A stretch of 46,024 nt of DNA from a virus: IMG/VR virus record IMGVR_UViG_3300049489_000468, positions 1 through 46,024 of that record, one strand, 5' to 3'. The notes under the pieces were generated by a model. The model ran no database searches, was not told the origin of the DNA, and saw nothing but the letters and a program-made list of their open reading frames with translations. How positions within the stretch are numbered: the stretch's first letter is position 1; the number at the start of each line of letters is the position of its first letter. Made by a program: the position numbers and the translations under genes. Of this stretch, positions 22,840 through 31,526 are shown in pieces.

Positions 22840-24522
22840 TTAGTAGAATTCCTCTACAATAATTATACCGTCTCCACCAACGCCGCCTGCGCGATCTGTA
22901 GTAGAACTCTCTACGTTCCCACCAGAACCGCCGCCGCCATAGAATCCAGTCGTACCCGCCACATTTCCTATAGACTGTCTTCCACCGCGCCCTAGGTAAG
23001 ATTTACCTCCCATACCGGAAATGCCAGTGGTCCCCAGACCAAGGCCTGTATACCCATACTCACCAACAACGTCAAAATCACCAGAGACACTTGCTCCGTT
23101 ACCTACACCAGCCGCTCCCATTCTGACTACAGATGCCGAGATTGTGGCTCTACCGCCGCCGCCGCCGCCACCTGTTGCGACAAGTAGAGTTCCAAAAGAG
23201 GAGTCCTCACCGTCACCGCCGTCACCTCCACCAGAAGCAGCCCCAGCAGTTCCTCCGACACCGACAGTTACCGTTTGAGAAGAACCAAAGCCATAAGTAA
23301 AGAATTTTTCAGTGTAGCCACCAGCGCCGCCTCCTCCACCTGAGGATACAGAAGTTCCTGCACCGCCCTCAGCGCCGCCGCCGCCGCCGCCAGCAGCCTG
23401 AACTCTGACTAAAATAGCTCTACATCCAGCAGGTCTTGTCCACGTACCATCTGCAGTAAAAACTTGTCGGCTTCCAAAAGTATACCTTGGATTTACTCTC
23501 AGCGACACGTTAGAGATCGCGGTAGTCCATGTCCCTGCAGTAGTTTGCGTGGATTGTAGTATCCCGAGCAATCTAAATGCAACATTCGTTCGTGCTGTTG
23601 TAGAGTACATGACCGTAGCAGAGTCTGCTGCACCTGCACCGCCTTCTGCAGTAGTCGACACAACGTCAAGATCGTTAAATAATGACGTAGATACTGCGAG
23701 TTCTAGTGTCCCAGCATTGTTAATGGCGTATACGTATATATATTCTAAGTAAGCACTTGTGTGTCCTAGCGTTGAACCTGAACTTACTACAACTGAGGTA
23801 GCAGCAGTAGCGTTTACTATACTATACGTTCCAGTAGCAGCCGTCGCATTTCGGAAGGCGATCTTCACCGGACTTCCCCCACTTGGATCCGATCCAGAAG
23901 CATCTTTTAAAGCAATTGTAAGCGCATTTGCTGCAACAGTAGCAGTTAAACTGTAGTTCAATTCATCGTAAGGACTACTAGCCGCTGCGGTGATTGCATT
24001 TAGTTGGTTTTGTATGGAAGAGGTAGTCCCGCTAACATAACCTAGCTCAGTGGAAGTAGTTGCAATAACTGCTAACTCACTTGATGCACCTGTCACTAGT
24101 GCGCGAGATGCCGTAAGAGGAGTAGTAATAGTTCCTGAAAATGTAGGCGAAGCTGCTGGAGCTTTAGCTGCTATTTGTGTTTGAATAGCGCTTGATACAC
24201 CGCTTACATAACCAAGTTCTGTAGCTGTTACAGCAGATGCTGACTGGAAACCAGAGCCATCTGTGACCATTGCTCTGTCAGAAGTTAGCGCCGCTAAAGC
24301 AGAAGAAGGTATATTTGTAATTGTATTAGAGGCTCCGCTGATAGTCTTATTAGTAAGCGTTGCAGTCCCGTCTTCAGATACTATGTTTCTTGTAGCAGAG
24401 TTATCTCTGATCTTTAGTTTATGTGTTGAGGAGTCAAATCCAATGTCACCTTCAGTGTCCATTGTAGGACTGCCTGGGGCTATGTTTATGCTGTTCTTAA
24501 CTTTAAACGAGTCTGATGCCAT
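22840..24522 (-). CDS. Long tail fibre protein with glycine-rich tip
   Basis: 560 residues. It starts with a short attachment domain (SFKVKNSINIAPGSPTMD, DIGFDSSTHKLKIRDN), then two repeats of LTSDRAMVTDGSGFQSA/ATELGYVSG-type units (about 75-170), a beta domain, and a very glycine-rich C-terminal part (GGGGGGAEGG, SSGGGGGAGG, GGGGGGGRA; about 370-545). Glycine-rich tips are known receptor-binding modules in other phages. The ATELGYVSG units are also present in the neighbouring adaptor fusion. Confidence 0.8.
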   Translation of the reverse strand: MASDSFKVKNSINIAPGSPTMDTEGDIGFDSSTHKLKIRDNSATRNIVSEDGTATLTNKTISGASNTITNIPSSALAALTSDRAMVTDGSGFQSASAVTATELGYVSGVSSAIQTQIAAKAPAASPTFSGTITTPLTASRALVTGASSELAVIATTSTELGYVSGTTSSIQNQLNAITAAASSPYDELNYSLTATVAANALTIALKDASGSDPSGGSPVKIAFRNATAATGTYSIVNATAATSVVVSSGSTLGHTSAYLEYIYVYAINNAGTLELAVSTSLFNDLDVVSTTAEGGAGAADSATVMYSTTARTNVAFRLLGILQSTQTTAGTWTTAISNVSLRVNPRYTFGSRQVFTADGTWTRPAGCRAILVRVQAAGGGGGGAEGGAGTSVSSGGGGGAGGYTEKFFTYGFGSSQTVTVGVGGTAGAASGGGDGGDGEDSSFGTLLVATGGGGGGGRATISASVVRMGAAGVGNGASVSGDFDVVGEYGYTGLGLGTTGISGMGGKSYLGRGGRQSIGNVAGTTGFYGGGGSGGNVESSTTDRAGGVGGDGIIIVEEFY

Positions 24523-24537
24523 CGATTCACTCTCCTC

Positions 24538-26187
24538 TTAGGCTAACCATTTAATCACATTGTACTTCATTGCAGGCGCTGTGCCTGTCGAAGTACTAGT
24601 ATACCTCAATCTCACTGTTCCTGCGGAAACGTCTGCTGTAAAGGTCACACCTAAAGTGCCAAGAGACGAGATCACACCTTGAGCTAGTCCTGCACTTGTT
24701 CCATCTGTTGTAAGGACGATCTGTCCCATCTCTTTGTTACTTGCGCCACGACTTAATGAGTAGAGGATGTGAATGGAGTCAAAAGACGCTAATGTCCAAG
24801 TAGCTACGTCTGCAGCAGCCACTTGGTTGTCGCTCATTGCAAGGCTTGTTAAAGCTTCAACGTCATCTAAGTAAGTAAGTTCTGCAGAAGTAATAGCAGA
24901 AGCTGTGAGACTGCCACCGCTGTCATACACACCAACTCTTGAAGCAGTTGAGGTAATGCTGTTAGAGGCCACAGCAAGTGTTTTATTAGTGACGGTTTTT
25001 GTATTAGAGGTTGTAAGTAAGTCTGCAGTATCTGTAATACCATGGACGCTTGTGGTGGCAGCGATGTGTGCATCCATCGTAGCACCGTCGACTGAGATAT
25101 CACGCCCATCAATAGTAACACTTGCACTAACAGTAATATTGCCAGTAATCGTCGCACCATTTATTGTCACGTCCGCTAAGTAAGTGGGAGCAGAGTAACT
25201 TGATCCTCCGCTTCCTGTCATTGTACCACCGAAACCGCGACTGGATAGAGCACCTATACGACTGGCTCTTTTTGACCGAAGATATCCTGCTTTTGGGGCC
25301 AGGATGGGGGCGTCGAATCCGCCCTCAATCTTTCCTGCCATACGTGCAAGCTTTGTTTGGTACATCTGATATGCATTTGCAGATTCTTCTGGATTACGTG
25401 CTATCGTTCTCCACAGTTCTGATAAAGCACCGTAGACGATTACGTTTCTATCTTCTAAAGGAAGTACGGGTTCATCGTCGTCACTGGAGAGGGCTGATAC
25501 TTCTTGTGCATAATCGACACTGAGCGTAACACTTTGATCTGTATACGCAGGCCATATGTTTACTAAACGATATCTGTCAGCTTCCGTTTCAGCACCGCCG
25601 CTTGGATCAAAGTAGTCTCCTACATAGAAATCTGTCGGTAAGCCTTGTGCCCGTGGACCTTGATTACGTATTGCGATAAACTCTTTATGCCCTCTGCCTT
25701 CCATAGGATTAGGGAGGCGATTGTGCCACATGCTGAATACTTCTCTACAGTCAGTTGGTAGTGCTACGCGATCTGTCCAGATGGCGAATGCTGCCTCTGT
25801 ATTAACGACGCCTTGATATGCACTTGATAAAGTAAGAGTAACACTCTCACTGGTATGTGCCGAAATGTCATAGACTTCGTCGAAGCCATCTACTGCGAAA
25901 TAATAATTAGTTAACGAACCAATCGAAGATGACGGCGCGACTGAGAGGGTAACGGTCGTAGAGTCGGGCGTGACTGAGGCCGTTCCTCCTGTGTAGAACT
26001 GTTTATGGATAACCTTTGTATGCTTAGTGAGCCAGTTCCAACGCTTGAAAGGCACAATCTCATTAATGTAATAATGATTGATCGCACGTTTAATTTTATT
26101 AAGCGCATTCGTGTCTCCACTTTGGACTCCTAATTGCTCTCTGCAATGGTCGGCAATATCATCGAATGTCTTTAAAATAAGTGCCAT
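24538..26187 (-). CDS. Head-tail adaptor fused to fibre-type sequence
   Basis: 549 residues. The first 310 look like the podoviral adaptor (T7 gp11-like): LKTFDDIADHCREQLG, PFKRWNWLTKHTKVIHK, DRVALPTDCREVFSMW, NVIVYGALSELWRTIARNPE. From about 330 on the sequence changes to fibre-like repeats (TKTVTNKTLAVASNSITS, ITSAELTYLDDVEALTSL) related to the next gene's fibre. Adaptors are usually about 200-300 residues, so this is an unusual extension. Confidence 0.75.
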   Translation of the reverse strand: MALILKTFDDIADHCREQLGVQSGDTNALNKIKRAINHYYINEIVPFKRWNWLTKHTKVIHKQFYTGGTASVTPDSTTVTLSVAPSSSIGSLTNYYFAVDGFDEVYDISAHTSESVTLTLSSAYQGVVNTEAAFAIWTDRVALPTDCREVFSMWHNRLPNPMEGRGHKEFIAIRNQGPRAQGLPTDFYVGDYFDPSGGAETEADRYRLVNIWPAYTDQSVTLSVDYAQEVSALSSDDDEPVLPLEDRNVIVYGALSELWRTIARNPEESANAYQMYQTKLARMAGKIEGGFDAPILAPKAGYLRSKRASRIGALSSRGFGGTMTGSGGSSYSAPTYLADVTINGATITGNITVSASVTIDGRDISVDGATMDAHIAATTSVHGITDTADLLTTSNTKTVTNKTLAVASNSITSTASRVGVYDSGGSLTASAITSAELTYLDDVEALTSLAMSDNQVAAADVATWTLASFDSIHILYSLSRGASNKEMGQIVLTTDGTSAGLAQGVISSLGTLGVTFTADVSAGTVRLRYTSTSTGTAPAMKYNVIKWLA

Positions 26188-26486
26188 TAGTTGCCTCCAT
26201 CGGTCCCAACCAATTTTAACATAACCTTAGCTCCTGATGTAATTGATTGAATATAAAGGCCATTTGGGAATACTATAGGAGCTACAAATTGGTAATGTTC
26301 TGTGTTCTCATCAGTAGCGTTTTTAAGGGTTAGAACGGCTGCAGAGGAGGAAGTAGAGCCTATAACGACTGAATCCCCTGCTGCAGCAGTTGTGAGTAGA
26401 ATGTCCGATATGAGGATGCGCTTGCCTGTTTCAAGGGCACCTGTAGAATCTACATGCCAAATATTACCTGTACGCGCATTAGCCAC
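26187..26486 (-). CDS. Small beta-rich structural protein
   Basis: 99 residues if started at GTG 26486, which overlaps the upstream stop; a TTG at 26513 would give 108. It is sheet-rich (GKRILISDILLTTAAAGDSV, SAAVLTLKNATDE) and resembles the small beta proteins that fill this operon, e.g. that at 31121. It is probably a head or head-tail decoration component. Confidence 0.65.
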   Translation of the reverse strand: MANARTGNIWHVDSTGALETGKRILISDILLTTAAAGDSVVIGSTSSSAAVLTLKNATDENTEHYQFVAPIVFPNGLYIQSITSGAKVMLKLVGTDGGN

Positions 26487-26643
26487 GGAGCACCAGCCAG
26501 TAAAGGACGGCAATTAGCACAAGTTCTACTGCGTGCAGATAAAGTGATTTCTTAAAAAGATCTTTGAAGTAAGCCACTAAAGGTGTTGGCCTCTTTCTAC
26601 TCTCTTCTGGTTTTTCTGGATCGACCCAAACTAATTTTGCCAT
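26479..26643 (-). CDS. Tiny single-pass membrane protein within virion operon
   Basis: 54 residues from ATG 26643. It starts MAKLVWVDPEKPEESRKRPT, followed by a C-terminal membrane helix (LYLHAVELVLIAVLYWLVLRG). Its stop overlaps the next gene start, and it begins three bases after the previous gene's stop, so it fits the tight chain. A small membrane protein in the structural operon could be a holin-type or assembly factor. Confidence 0.65.
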   Translation of the reverse strand: MAKLVWVDPEKPEESRKRPTPLVAYFKDLFKKSLYLHAVELVLIAVLYWLVLRG

Positions 26644-26646
26644 TGT

Positions 26647-27393
26647 TTACTTTAATCCTAAAAACTTTCCAGTTGTTAATAGTTTCTGGACTCTCTCACC
26701 AAAAGTTCCTGAATCGTTGTTATCAGCGAGCAACGCATCCCAAGGATTTCCTGCACTTGACGCATTTGCCAGTGCCTCACCAGTCGATCCTGTTTCATTG
26801 TAGTCGGCCAAGACAGTATTCCATACTGCAGCAGCAAGTCCTTCAGGACTTAGTTCAGTAGGTCCACCTGCCTCTGCTTCCATAAAAGCTAGTGCAGTGA
26901 GAGTTGAACCAGTACCTGTAATAGAACAGCTAGAGCTTGCTGTTACAGAGAAAATAGCACCACACAATGCATCGGCTACAGTAATTGCCATTGTACTTGA
27001 TGCGTCCATATTCGCAGCACCAGCGAGTTGAGCATCGGCGACGCTTATAGTCATAGTTCCGCTTGCTACGAGTGAGACGATCTGGTCAAGCTGTGCATTT
27101 GTAACAGATATTGCTAATGTGCCTGTACCTTCAAGATTTCTTGCTGGAATGAGTGTTGCTGATCCTTCTATAATTCCTGCAGCCAGTGTGAAGGATGAGA
27201 TCGCCCCATCTTTTAATGGCAAAATAAATGCTTTTGGAGCCAAATATCCATTCGGATAAGCAGAGAAGGCTTGGCTAAGCCCAGTGTCTCTATTTCTAAA
27301 GCCACCTTTCGACCAGCCGCCCAAGTCATTAAATTGAGCCCCAGCAAGTCTTCCAGGCGTTCTAAAATTAGCTCTGCCGTTACTTAAAAGCAT
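26647..27393 (-). CDS. Structural protein with internal repeats
   Basis: 248 residues from ATG 27393 (TGATG overlap with the upstream stop; TTG 27402 also in frame). The middle contains three or four approximate repeats of about 22 residues (GTLAISVTNAQLDQIVSLVA; GTMTISVADAQLAGAANMD; STMAITVADALCGAIFSV). The end (LAAAVWNTVLADYNETGSTG, FGERVQKLLTTGK) is frequent in phage structural proteins. It is probably a virion or fibre component. Confidence 0.7.
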   Translation of the reverse strand: MLLSNGRANFRTPGRLAGAQFNDLGGWSKGGFRNRDTGLSQAFSAYPNGYLAPKAFILPLKDGAISSFTLAAGIIEGSATLIPARNLEGTGTLAISVTNAQLDQIVSLVASGTMTISVADAQLAGAANMDASSTMAITVADALCGAIFSVTASSSCSITGTGSTLTALAFMEAEAGGPTELSPEGLAAAVWNTVLADYNETGSTGEALANASSAGNPWDALLADNNDSGTFGERVQKLLTTGKFLGLK

Positions 27394-28274
27394 CAAGACC
27401 AACCAAACTCTAATGAGCCGTAAAAGTTAGTTGAGGCCGCCGTCGCAGCTCCCGCAAAATAAAGCCAAGTCAAACAAGCATCGTCAGGGATTTGTGGAAG
27501 TGCCGGGAGTTGGTTAATAAAATCACGCTCACTTGCCACTGAAACAACTGGCAGAGGTATTGTGAGAAGTGGCTTTGCAAGAACCAAAGCCGCCGTGCCT
27601 GAACCTGACGCCGCTGAAATAGTAACACTCGCCACGTTTCTGATTCCATAATCTCCGTTTGCTAGTGGTAAGAAAGGACCATAGTTGTTTGCCGCCGTAC
27701 CTGAGTGAGTTATGTGTCCCGCGATAGCTGATGCAGTACAAGCTACCGTTACAGGAAGTGTATTGCCTGTATTGCCGTCTTGATCTGTGTAAGACATTGC
27801 TACGTTATGTGCTGTAGCGCCTGAAGCAGAAGTAATGACGAGATATGCTCTAACTCCAACACCGTTTGAATACCTAAGAGTAGGTGTACCTGACATGTTC
27901 TGGGCAGAAGATGAGTTCATATTGATGCCTGGAAAATATCCACACATATCAACAAGCATTAGTTGTGATGGTACGCCTGTAGCAACGGCTGTAATGGCCG
28001 AACCGTTTAGAACATGTTTTGTGTCTGTCGACACGTCTCCGCCGTGCCTTATTCCAAAGATTTGTGTGCCGTTACCTGTGGACTCGTCGCAAGGAGTGTA
28101 AGTGAGTGAGGTACCTGCCCAAGCATTAGCTATTGGAGTACCGTTAAGCGGTGACATATCATACCAACGACCTGCTGTATAGGCAGAACCGCCTGTGATC
28201 TTATTCCAGTCTGCTCGCCAGAATTTTCCCCCCGTTATTTCTGCTACTAGATTATCGATACTTGTAAATGCCAT
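27393..28274 (-). CDS. Structural protein, paralogue A
   Basis: 293 residues, Ser/Thr/Ala-rich beta protein. It shares a plan with the next gene upstream: a near-N-terminal GRWYDMSP / GFFVDLN region, AxAGTxLxxTP, an xDQDGNxG / NQDGTSG turn, PFxPLxxGDxG and ALVxAKPL. The two are tandem paralogues, likely decoration, fibre or head-surface proteins. No catalytic motif. Confidence 0.7.
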   Translation of the reverse strand: MAFTSIDNLVAEITGGKFWRADWNKITGGSAYTAGRWYDMSPLNGTPIANAWAGTSLTYTPCDESTGNGTQIFGIRHGGDVSTDTKHVLNGSAITAVATGVPSQLMLVDMCGYFPGINMNSSSAQNMSGTPTLRYSNGVGVRAYLVITSASGATAHNVAMSYTDQDGNTGNTLPVTVACTASAIAGHITHSGTAANNYGPFLPLANGDYGIRNVASVTISAASGSGTAALVLAKPLLTIPLPVVSVASERDFINQLPALPQIPDDACLTWLYFAGAATAASTNFYGSLEFGWS

Positions 28275-28286
28275 TCATTACTTCCT

Positions 28287-29156
28287 TTATGAATTTATAA
28301 AAATTAATTCGCTTCTAAGTGATCCAGCCGCATTTCCTACACGTTGAATCAAAAAATTTAAATACGCTCCGTCAATAATTTCAGGTGCCATTTGGTTTTG
28401 AAAACCAAATGTTTTCTCAACCGCTAGTCCAGACTCATATGTCATTATTTCCGCAAGTGGCTTAACAAGCGCTGCGCACACAAATCCGCCAGCACTTCCT
28501 GCGAATGTAAATGAGTCGATACTTTGTACTCCAGTGTCGCCGCTTACTAACGGCCAAAATGGTGTAGCTTGAGCTGCGCCGCCAGCAGTACCAGTACCAG
28601 TCGCACATACTCCAATGTTTACACCTGGAATGACGTTAAAAGTTGAGACTCTACCACTTGTGCCGTCTTGATTTGTGTATGAAATAGACAGAGATGCTGT
28701 TGCAGTCATCGGCGCCTGAACAATTAAAACTATTCTAACGCCTTCGCCGTCTGTGTATCTAGTTAGTGTTTGAGTGTTATCACATGCCTGAACATCTACA
28801 TCGTCGCAATCCACAAGTGGGTAAAAACCCAAGTAGTCACATAAAAATATTCTGTCTGGAGGGACGGTATTCGCTGATGTGTTGGTATTTACGACTTGCC
28901 ATCTAACTAAGTGTTTTGTAGATCCCGTGATAAAGGGTCCTGTATAAACGCCATTATTCCCACTGCCTGTAAGAGGGGTAAATGCTAATTGTGTGCCTGC
29001 AAAAGCATTATATTTGGGTTGTCCTGACGTTTGATTTAAATCGACGAAAAAACCTGCAGTACCTGGGGCAGGTTGCGTAGTCTTTGTTACATACTGATAA
29101 TGATACTTACCATTGTCAAATGAACGTCCAATGTTACCAAACGAGTCAAGAGCCAT
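28287..29156 (-). CDS. Structural protein, paralogue B
   Basis: 289 residues; see paralogue A for shared features (SYTNQDGTSGRVSTFNV, PFWPLVSGDTGVQSIDSF, AALVKPLAEI). The N-terminal 30 and C-terminal 60 residues differ most, which suggests divergence after duplication. It follows the small protein at 29160 with a three-base gap. Confidence 0.7.
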   Translation of the reverse strand: MALDSFGNIGRSFDNGKYHYQYVTKTTQPAPGTAGFFVDLNQTSGQPKYNAFAGTQLAFTPLTGSGNNGVYTGPFITGSTKHLVRWQVVNTNTSANTVPPDRIFLCDYLGFYPLVDCDDVDVQACDNTQTLTRYTDGEGVRIVLIVQAPMTATASLSISYTNQDGTSGRVSTFNVIPGVNIGVCATGTGTAGGAAQATPFWPLVSGDTGVQSIDSFTFAGSAGGFVCAALVKPLAEIMTYESGLAVEKTFGFQNQMAPEIIDGAYLNFLIQRVGNAAGSLRSELIFINS

Positions 29157-29159
29157 GTA

Positions 29160-29567
29160 TTAATCCAAAGTGAATGCAAGGGCACCCGCCGCGAATTGTG
29201 GCTGAATTCCTGTTGATACCGGAATAGATGAGTTAAGGGCTGCTCGTACAATAATTGTTCCAGCTCCGCTTGATGTGGTTACGATCGAAGCATATGTAAT
29301 GGTCTCAGAGCCGGACGTACACTGAGGAAATTGTTCTAAGTTAGCGTTTGAGACTTGGTTTCCACTCACTGTGAAATCACTTCCTCTTGTTAAAGTCACT
29401 CGAGCATAGGAGCCATAGGCCGCCTCACTTGTGATTGCTGTGCCAGCCTCACCTGGATCAGCAGTATGAAGGGCTATCCATAAGTCCGTATTTCCGTCCC
29501 AAGAGACGTTAGTGCCTACAAACAAGTAGTTAAGTGCTGCTGTTTCAGCGGTATTTGAAAAACTCAT
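29160..29567 (-). CDS. Phage structural protein (LHTADP family)
   Basis: 135 residues. It bears a recognisable pattern of a common phage virion family: ALNYLFVGT, LWIALHTADPGEAG, YGSYARVTLTRGSDF, then a beta C-terminus. Members are usually annotated as tail or head-fibre proteins. The exact place in the particle is not known. Confidence 0.72.
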   Translation of the reverse strand: MSFSNTAETAALNYLFVGTNVSWDGNTDLWIALHTADPGEAGTAITSEAAYGSYARVTLTRGSDFTVSGNQVSNANLEQFPQCTSGSETITYASIVTTSSGAGTIIVRAALNSSIPVSTGIQPQFAAGALAFTLD

Positions 29568-29578
29568 TCTAAAATCTC

Positions 29579-29947
29579 CTAGCTATAGGACAGTGATGCC
29601 CTATTGTTCCATATATTATCATAGTTAGCGTTACCGTCGGCTTGGGTTTCTGTAAGCGTACCGCTGCCATTGTCTGTATATTTCGATATTTTCCATACTG
29701 CTGATCCTGTAGCGCTTCCTGGTGCAGCTTTGCCTACATACGTTACCGTCGAGCTGGCCTCTTCGACTATTGACTTCTCTGGCACTGTAGCTGTAGGCAC
29801 TGTATAAACTGAATTGGTCGACTGAAGTGTGAGGGTATTAGTACCGTCCCCTAACGCAATAGAATCGTCTACATGGCTTATTACTATCTCTTGTGGAGTT
29901 GTAAAGGATACTGAGGTAGAGGCGGTGCGGTTAATGCGAATAGACAT
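29579..29947 (-). CDS. Small structural protein
   Basis: 122 residues, beta-rich with VDDSIALGDGTNTLTL and TYVGKAAPGSATGSAVWKIS, a form common in phage head or fibre accessory proteins. ATG at 29947 overlaps the previous gene's stop by one base. Confidence 0.68.
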   Translation of the reverse strand: MSIRINRTASTSVSFTTPQEIVISHVDDSIALGDGTNTLTLQSTNSVYTVPTATVPEKSIVEEASSTVTYVGKAAPGSATGSAVWKISKYTDNGSGTLTETQADGNANYDNIWNNRASLSYS

Positions 29948-30261
29948 TAGTTGCGTCTCCTGAATCCAATGAGGCGGACCTTATTTCCTGTCGTTCCTGT
30001 TGTGCAGTAAACCTCACTTATGAGGAACTCTTCACTGCGTCCTTGGTTAAGGACACTTGCTGTGATATCTACGGAACCGCCTGGAGGGACAATAACGCCG
30101 CTAGTTGTTGAGACCGTCTCGTCTCCTACATAGATATTGCCTGTATTGTTATCTTCAGCTTGTATTGTTAGTGTGTGAAGTGCTAATGCACTTCCGTAAC
30201 ATGCTGTGGCTTGTCCAGATGTTAGGGTTACAGCGGGGAATGTGGCTATTTTTATTGCCAT
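29947..30261 (-). CDS. Small structural protein
   Basis: 104 residues. Pattern LTIQAEDNNTGNIYVGDETV and VPPGGSVDI is typical of small phage virion proteins with a beta-sandwich. Likely decoration or fibre-related; no closer assignment. Confidence 0.68.
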   Translation of the reverse strand: MAIKIATFPAVTLTSGQATACYGSALALHTLTIQAEDNNTGNIYVGDETVSTTSGVIVPPGGSVDITASVLNQGRSEEFLISEVYCTTGTTGNKVRLIGFRRRN

Positions 30262-30270
30262 GTTTTCCCC

Positions 30271-30765
30271 TTATACTACGATAGGTATTAATACCTGAAA
30301 CGAAATGGTGTCTAGGTTATCCCATGCCATGGGTGACGTGGAATTGAAGAAGTTGCCAGCAGCGGCGGCGTAGTGCGCGTATAATTTGGTAGCTCCAGTG
30401 CTTTGTCTGATTACGGGCGAACAAGCGTTGTAGTTAGCGGAAGCATCTAGATATGTGCCACAACCGACGCACGTTGACATGTCTAAAGCATTTGCTCCTG
30501 CGCTATCAGTAATGCCTAAGCGTTTAAAGTCAGCAGAGTATCCTCCGGGAAGTGTCCAGTACCAATTTCCTGTTCCAAAAGTGGACGTGGTACCGAATTT
30601 CATTGTGATCCGCCGATGCAGATAATCATCTTCAATTCTCCAGATACTTCGCATCGTGCCGTTGCCTATTCCTGGATCAGCGGTGTCCCCTTTCCAGAGT
30701 AAAGTGTCATATGTGACATCGCCTTTACTGACTTGAGCGCCGCGTGGGTTAACTGATACCGCCAT
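30271..30765 (-). CDS. Structural protein
   Basis: 164 residues with WRIEDDYLHRRITMKFGT and a beta C-terminus ending SFQVLIPIVV. The start is often seen in phage structural proteins with a carbohydrate-binding-like sandwich. Unrecognised in detail; it overlaps the next gene's stop by one base. Confidence 0.65.
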   Translation of the reverse strand: MAVSVNPRGAQVSKGDVTYDTLLWKGDTADPGIGNGTMRSIWRIEDDYLHRRITMKFGTTSTFGTGNWYWTLPGGYSADFKRLGITDSAGANALDMSTCVGCGTYLDASANYNACSPVIRQSTGATKLYAHYAAAAGNFFNSTSPMAWDNLDTISFQVLIPIVV

Positions 30766-31109
30766 TAGCAGGCTCCTACGTTAACCGTAACCGCTGCTCC
30801 TGTGCCACTAATTGCACTTACTCTTGCTGTGATAAAGCGCCAAGGGGCATTAGATGCAAACCCGTCAGCAGATACTGTGGTTCCAAGTGTGAGAGTAATT
30901 GTGCCTAGTTGAACTAGGGCGTTTGTTGATTGAGTATCTTCATTAGATCCATAAATGATAACAGTAGCAGCGCCAGAGCCTGAACTAGTCGAGCCATAGG
31001 CTTGAAATGTACGGTACTCTCCGCCTACAACTTCGTAGGCACTTGAGTAACCTGTGGATGTTCTACTGTCAAAGAGATTTCGTACCTGGACTTTATCGAT
31101 TTCCGACAT
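30765..31109 (-). CDS. Small structural protein
   Basis: 114 residues, Ser/Thr/Gly-rich beta protein (TFQAYGSTSSGSGAATVIIY). It lies within the run of small virion genes after the capsid gene. No motif for a specific role. Confidence 0.65.
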   Translation of the reverse strand: MSEIDKVQVRNLFDSRTSTGYSSAYEVVGGEYRTFQAYGSTSSGSGAATVIIYGSNEDTQSTNALVQLGTITLTLGTTVSADGFASNAPWRFITARVSAISGTGAAVTVNVGAC

Positions 31110-31120
31110 AAGTCACCTCG

Positions 31121-31462
31121 TTACGATTTAACGATCAGATAAGACCAATTTGAAGTACTACCTGCTAGTGCTGCAGCGTCGTTTAAGTTTGATAAACGAA
31201 CCTTTACAGTGTCAGCAGCAGATACCCATACTAGGGCAATGCTTAGACCTGCTTCAGCAGCGGCGTTAGGGGGGTTGAGGATTACGCTATCACCTGCGGC
31301 TGCGCCGGAGATAGTGAGAGTAACGTCCTCTTCTGCTGCAGCGGCGTCAGTGGCCACAACAACAGAAACAGTACCTTTTAAAAATTTTGTGATTGTAGTT
31401 CCAGAAGATCCAACGATAAGTCCGTTAGTAGATGTGACTGGTCCTTTAAAATGTGTTCCCAA
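31121..31462 (-). CDS. Small structural protein after major capsid gene
   Basis: 113 residues, TTG start at 31462 supported by AGGAG six bases upstream. It has the pattern TTITKFLKGTVSVVVA and DVTLTISGAAAGDSVIL found in small phage beta-sandwich proteins. It could be a capsid decoration or head-fibre component given the location immediately downstream of the major capsid gene. Confidence 0.68.
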   Translation of the reverse strand: MGTHFKGPVTSTNGLIVGSSGTTITKFLKGTVSVVVATDAAAAEEDVTLTISGAAAGDSVILNPPNAAAEAGLSIALVWVSAADTVKVRLSNLNDAAALAGSTSNWSYLIVKS

Positions 31463-31526
31463 CGTGAACTCCTATGTTTGTCGGTTAATAGAGGGAGGTA
31501 AGGTCCTCCCTCATCAGCACTAGCTA

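Noticed and set aside
15501-31523. Many rightward open frames antisense to the virion genes
   Set aside because: They are Ala/Ser/Thr/Pro-rich mirror readings of structural genes without ribosome sites.
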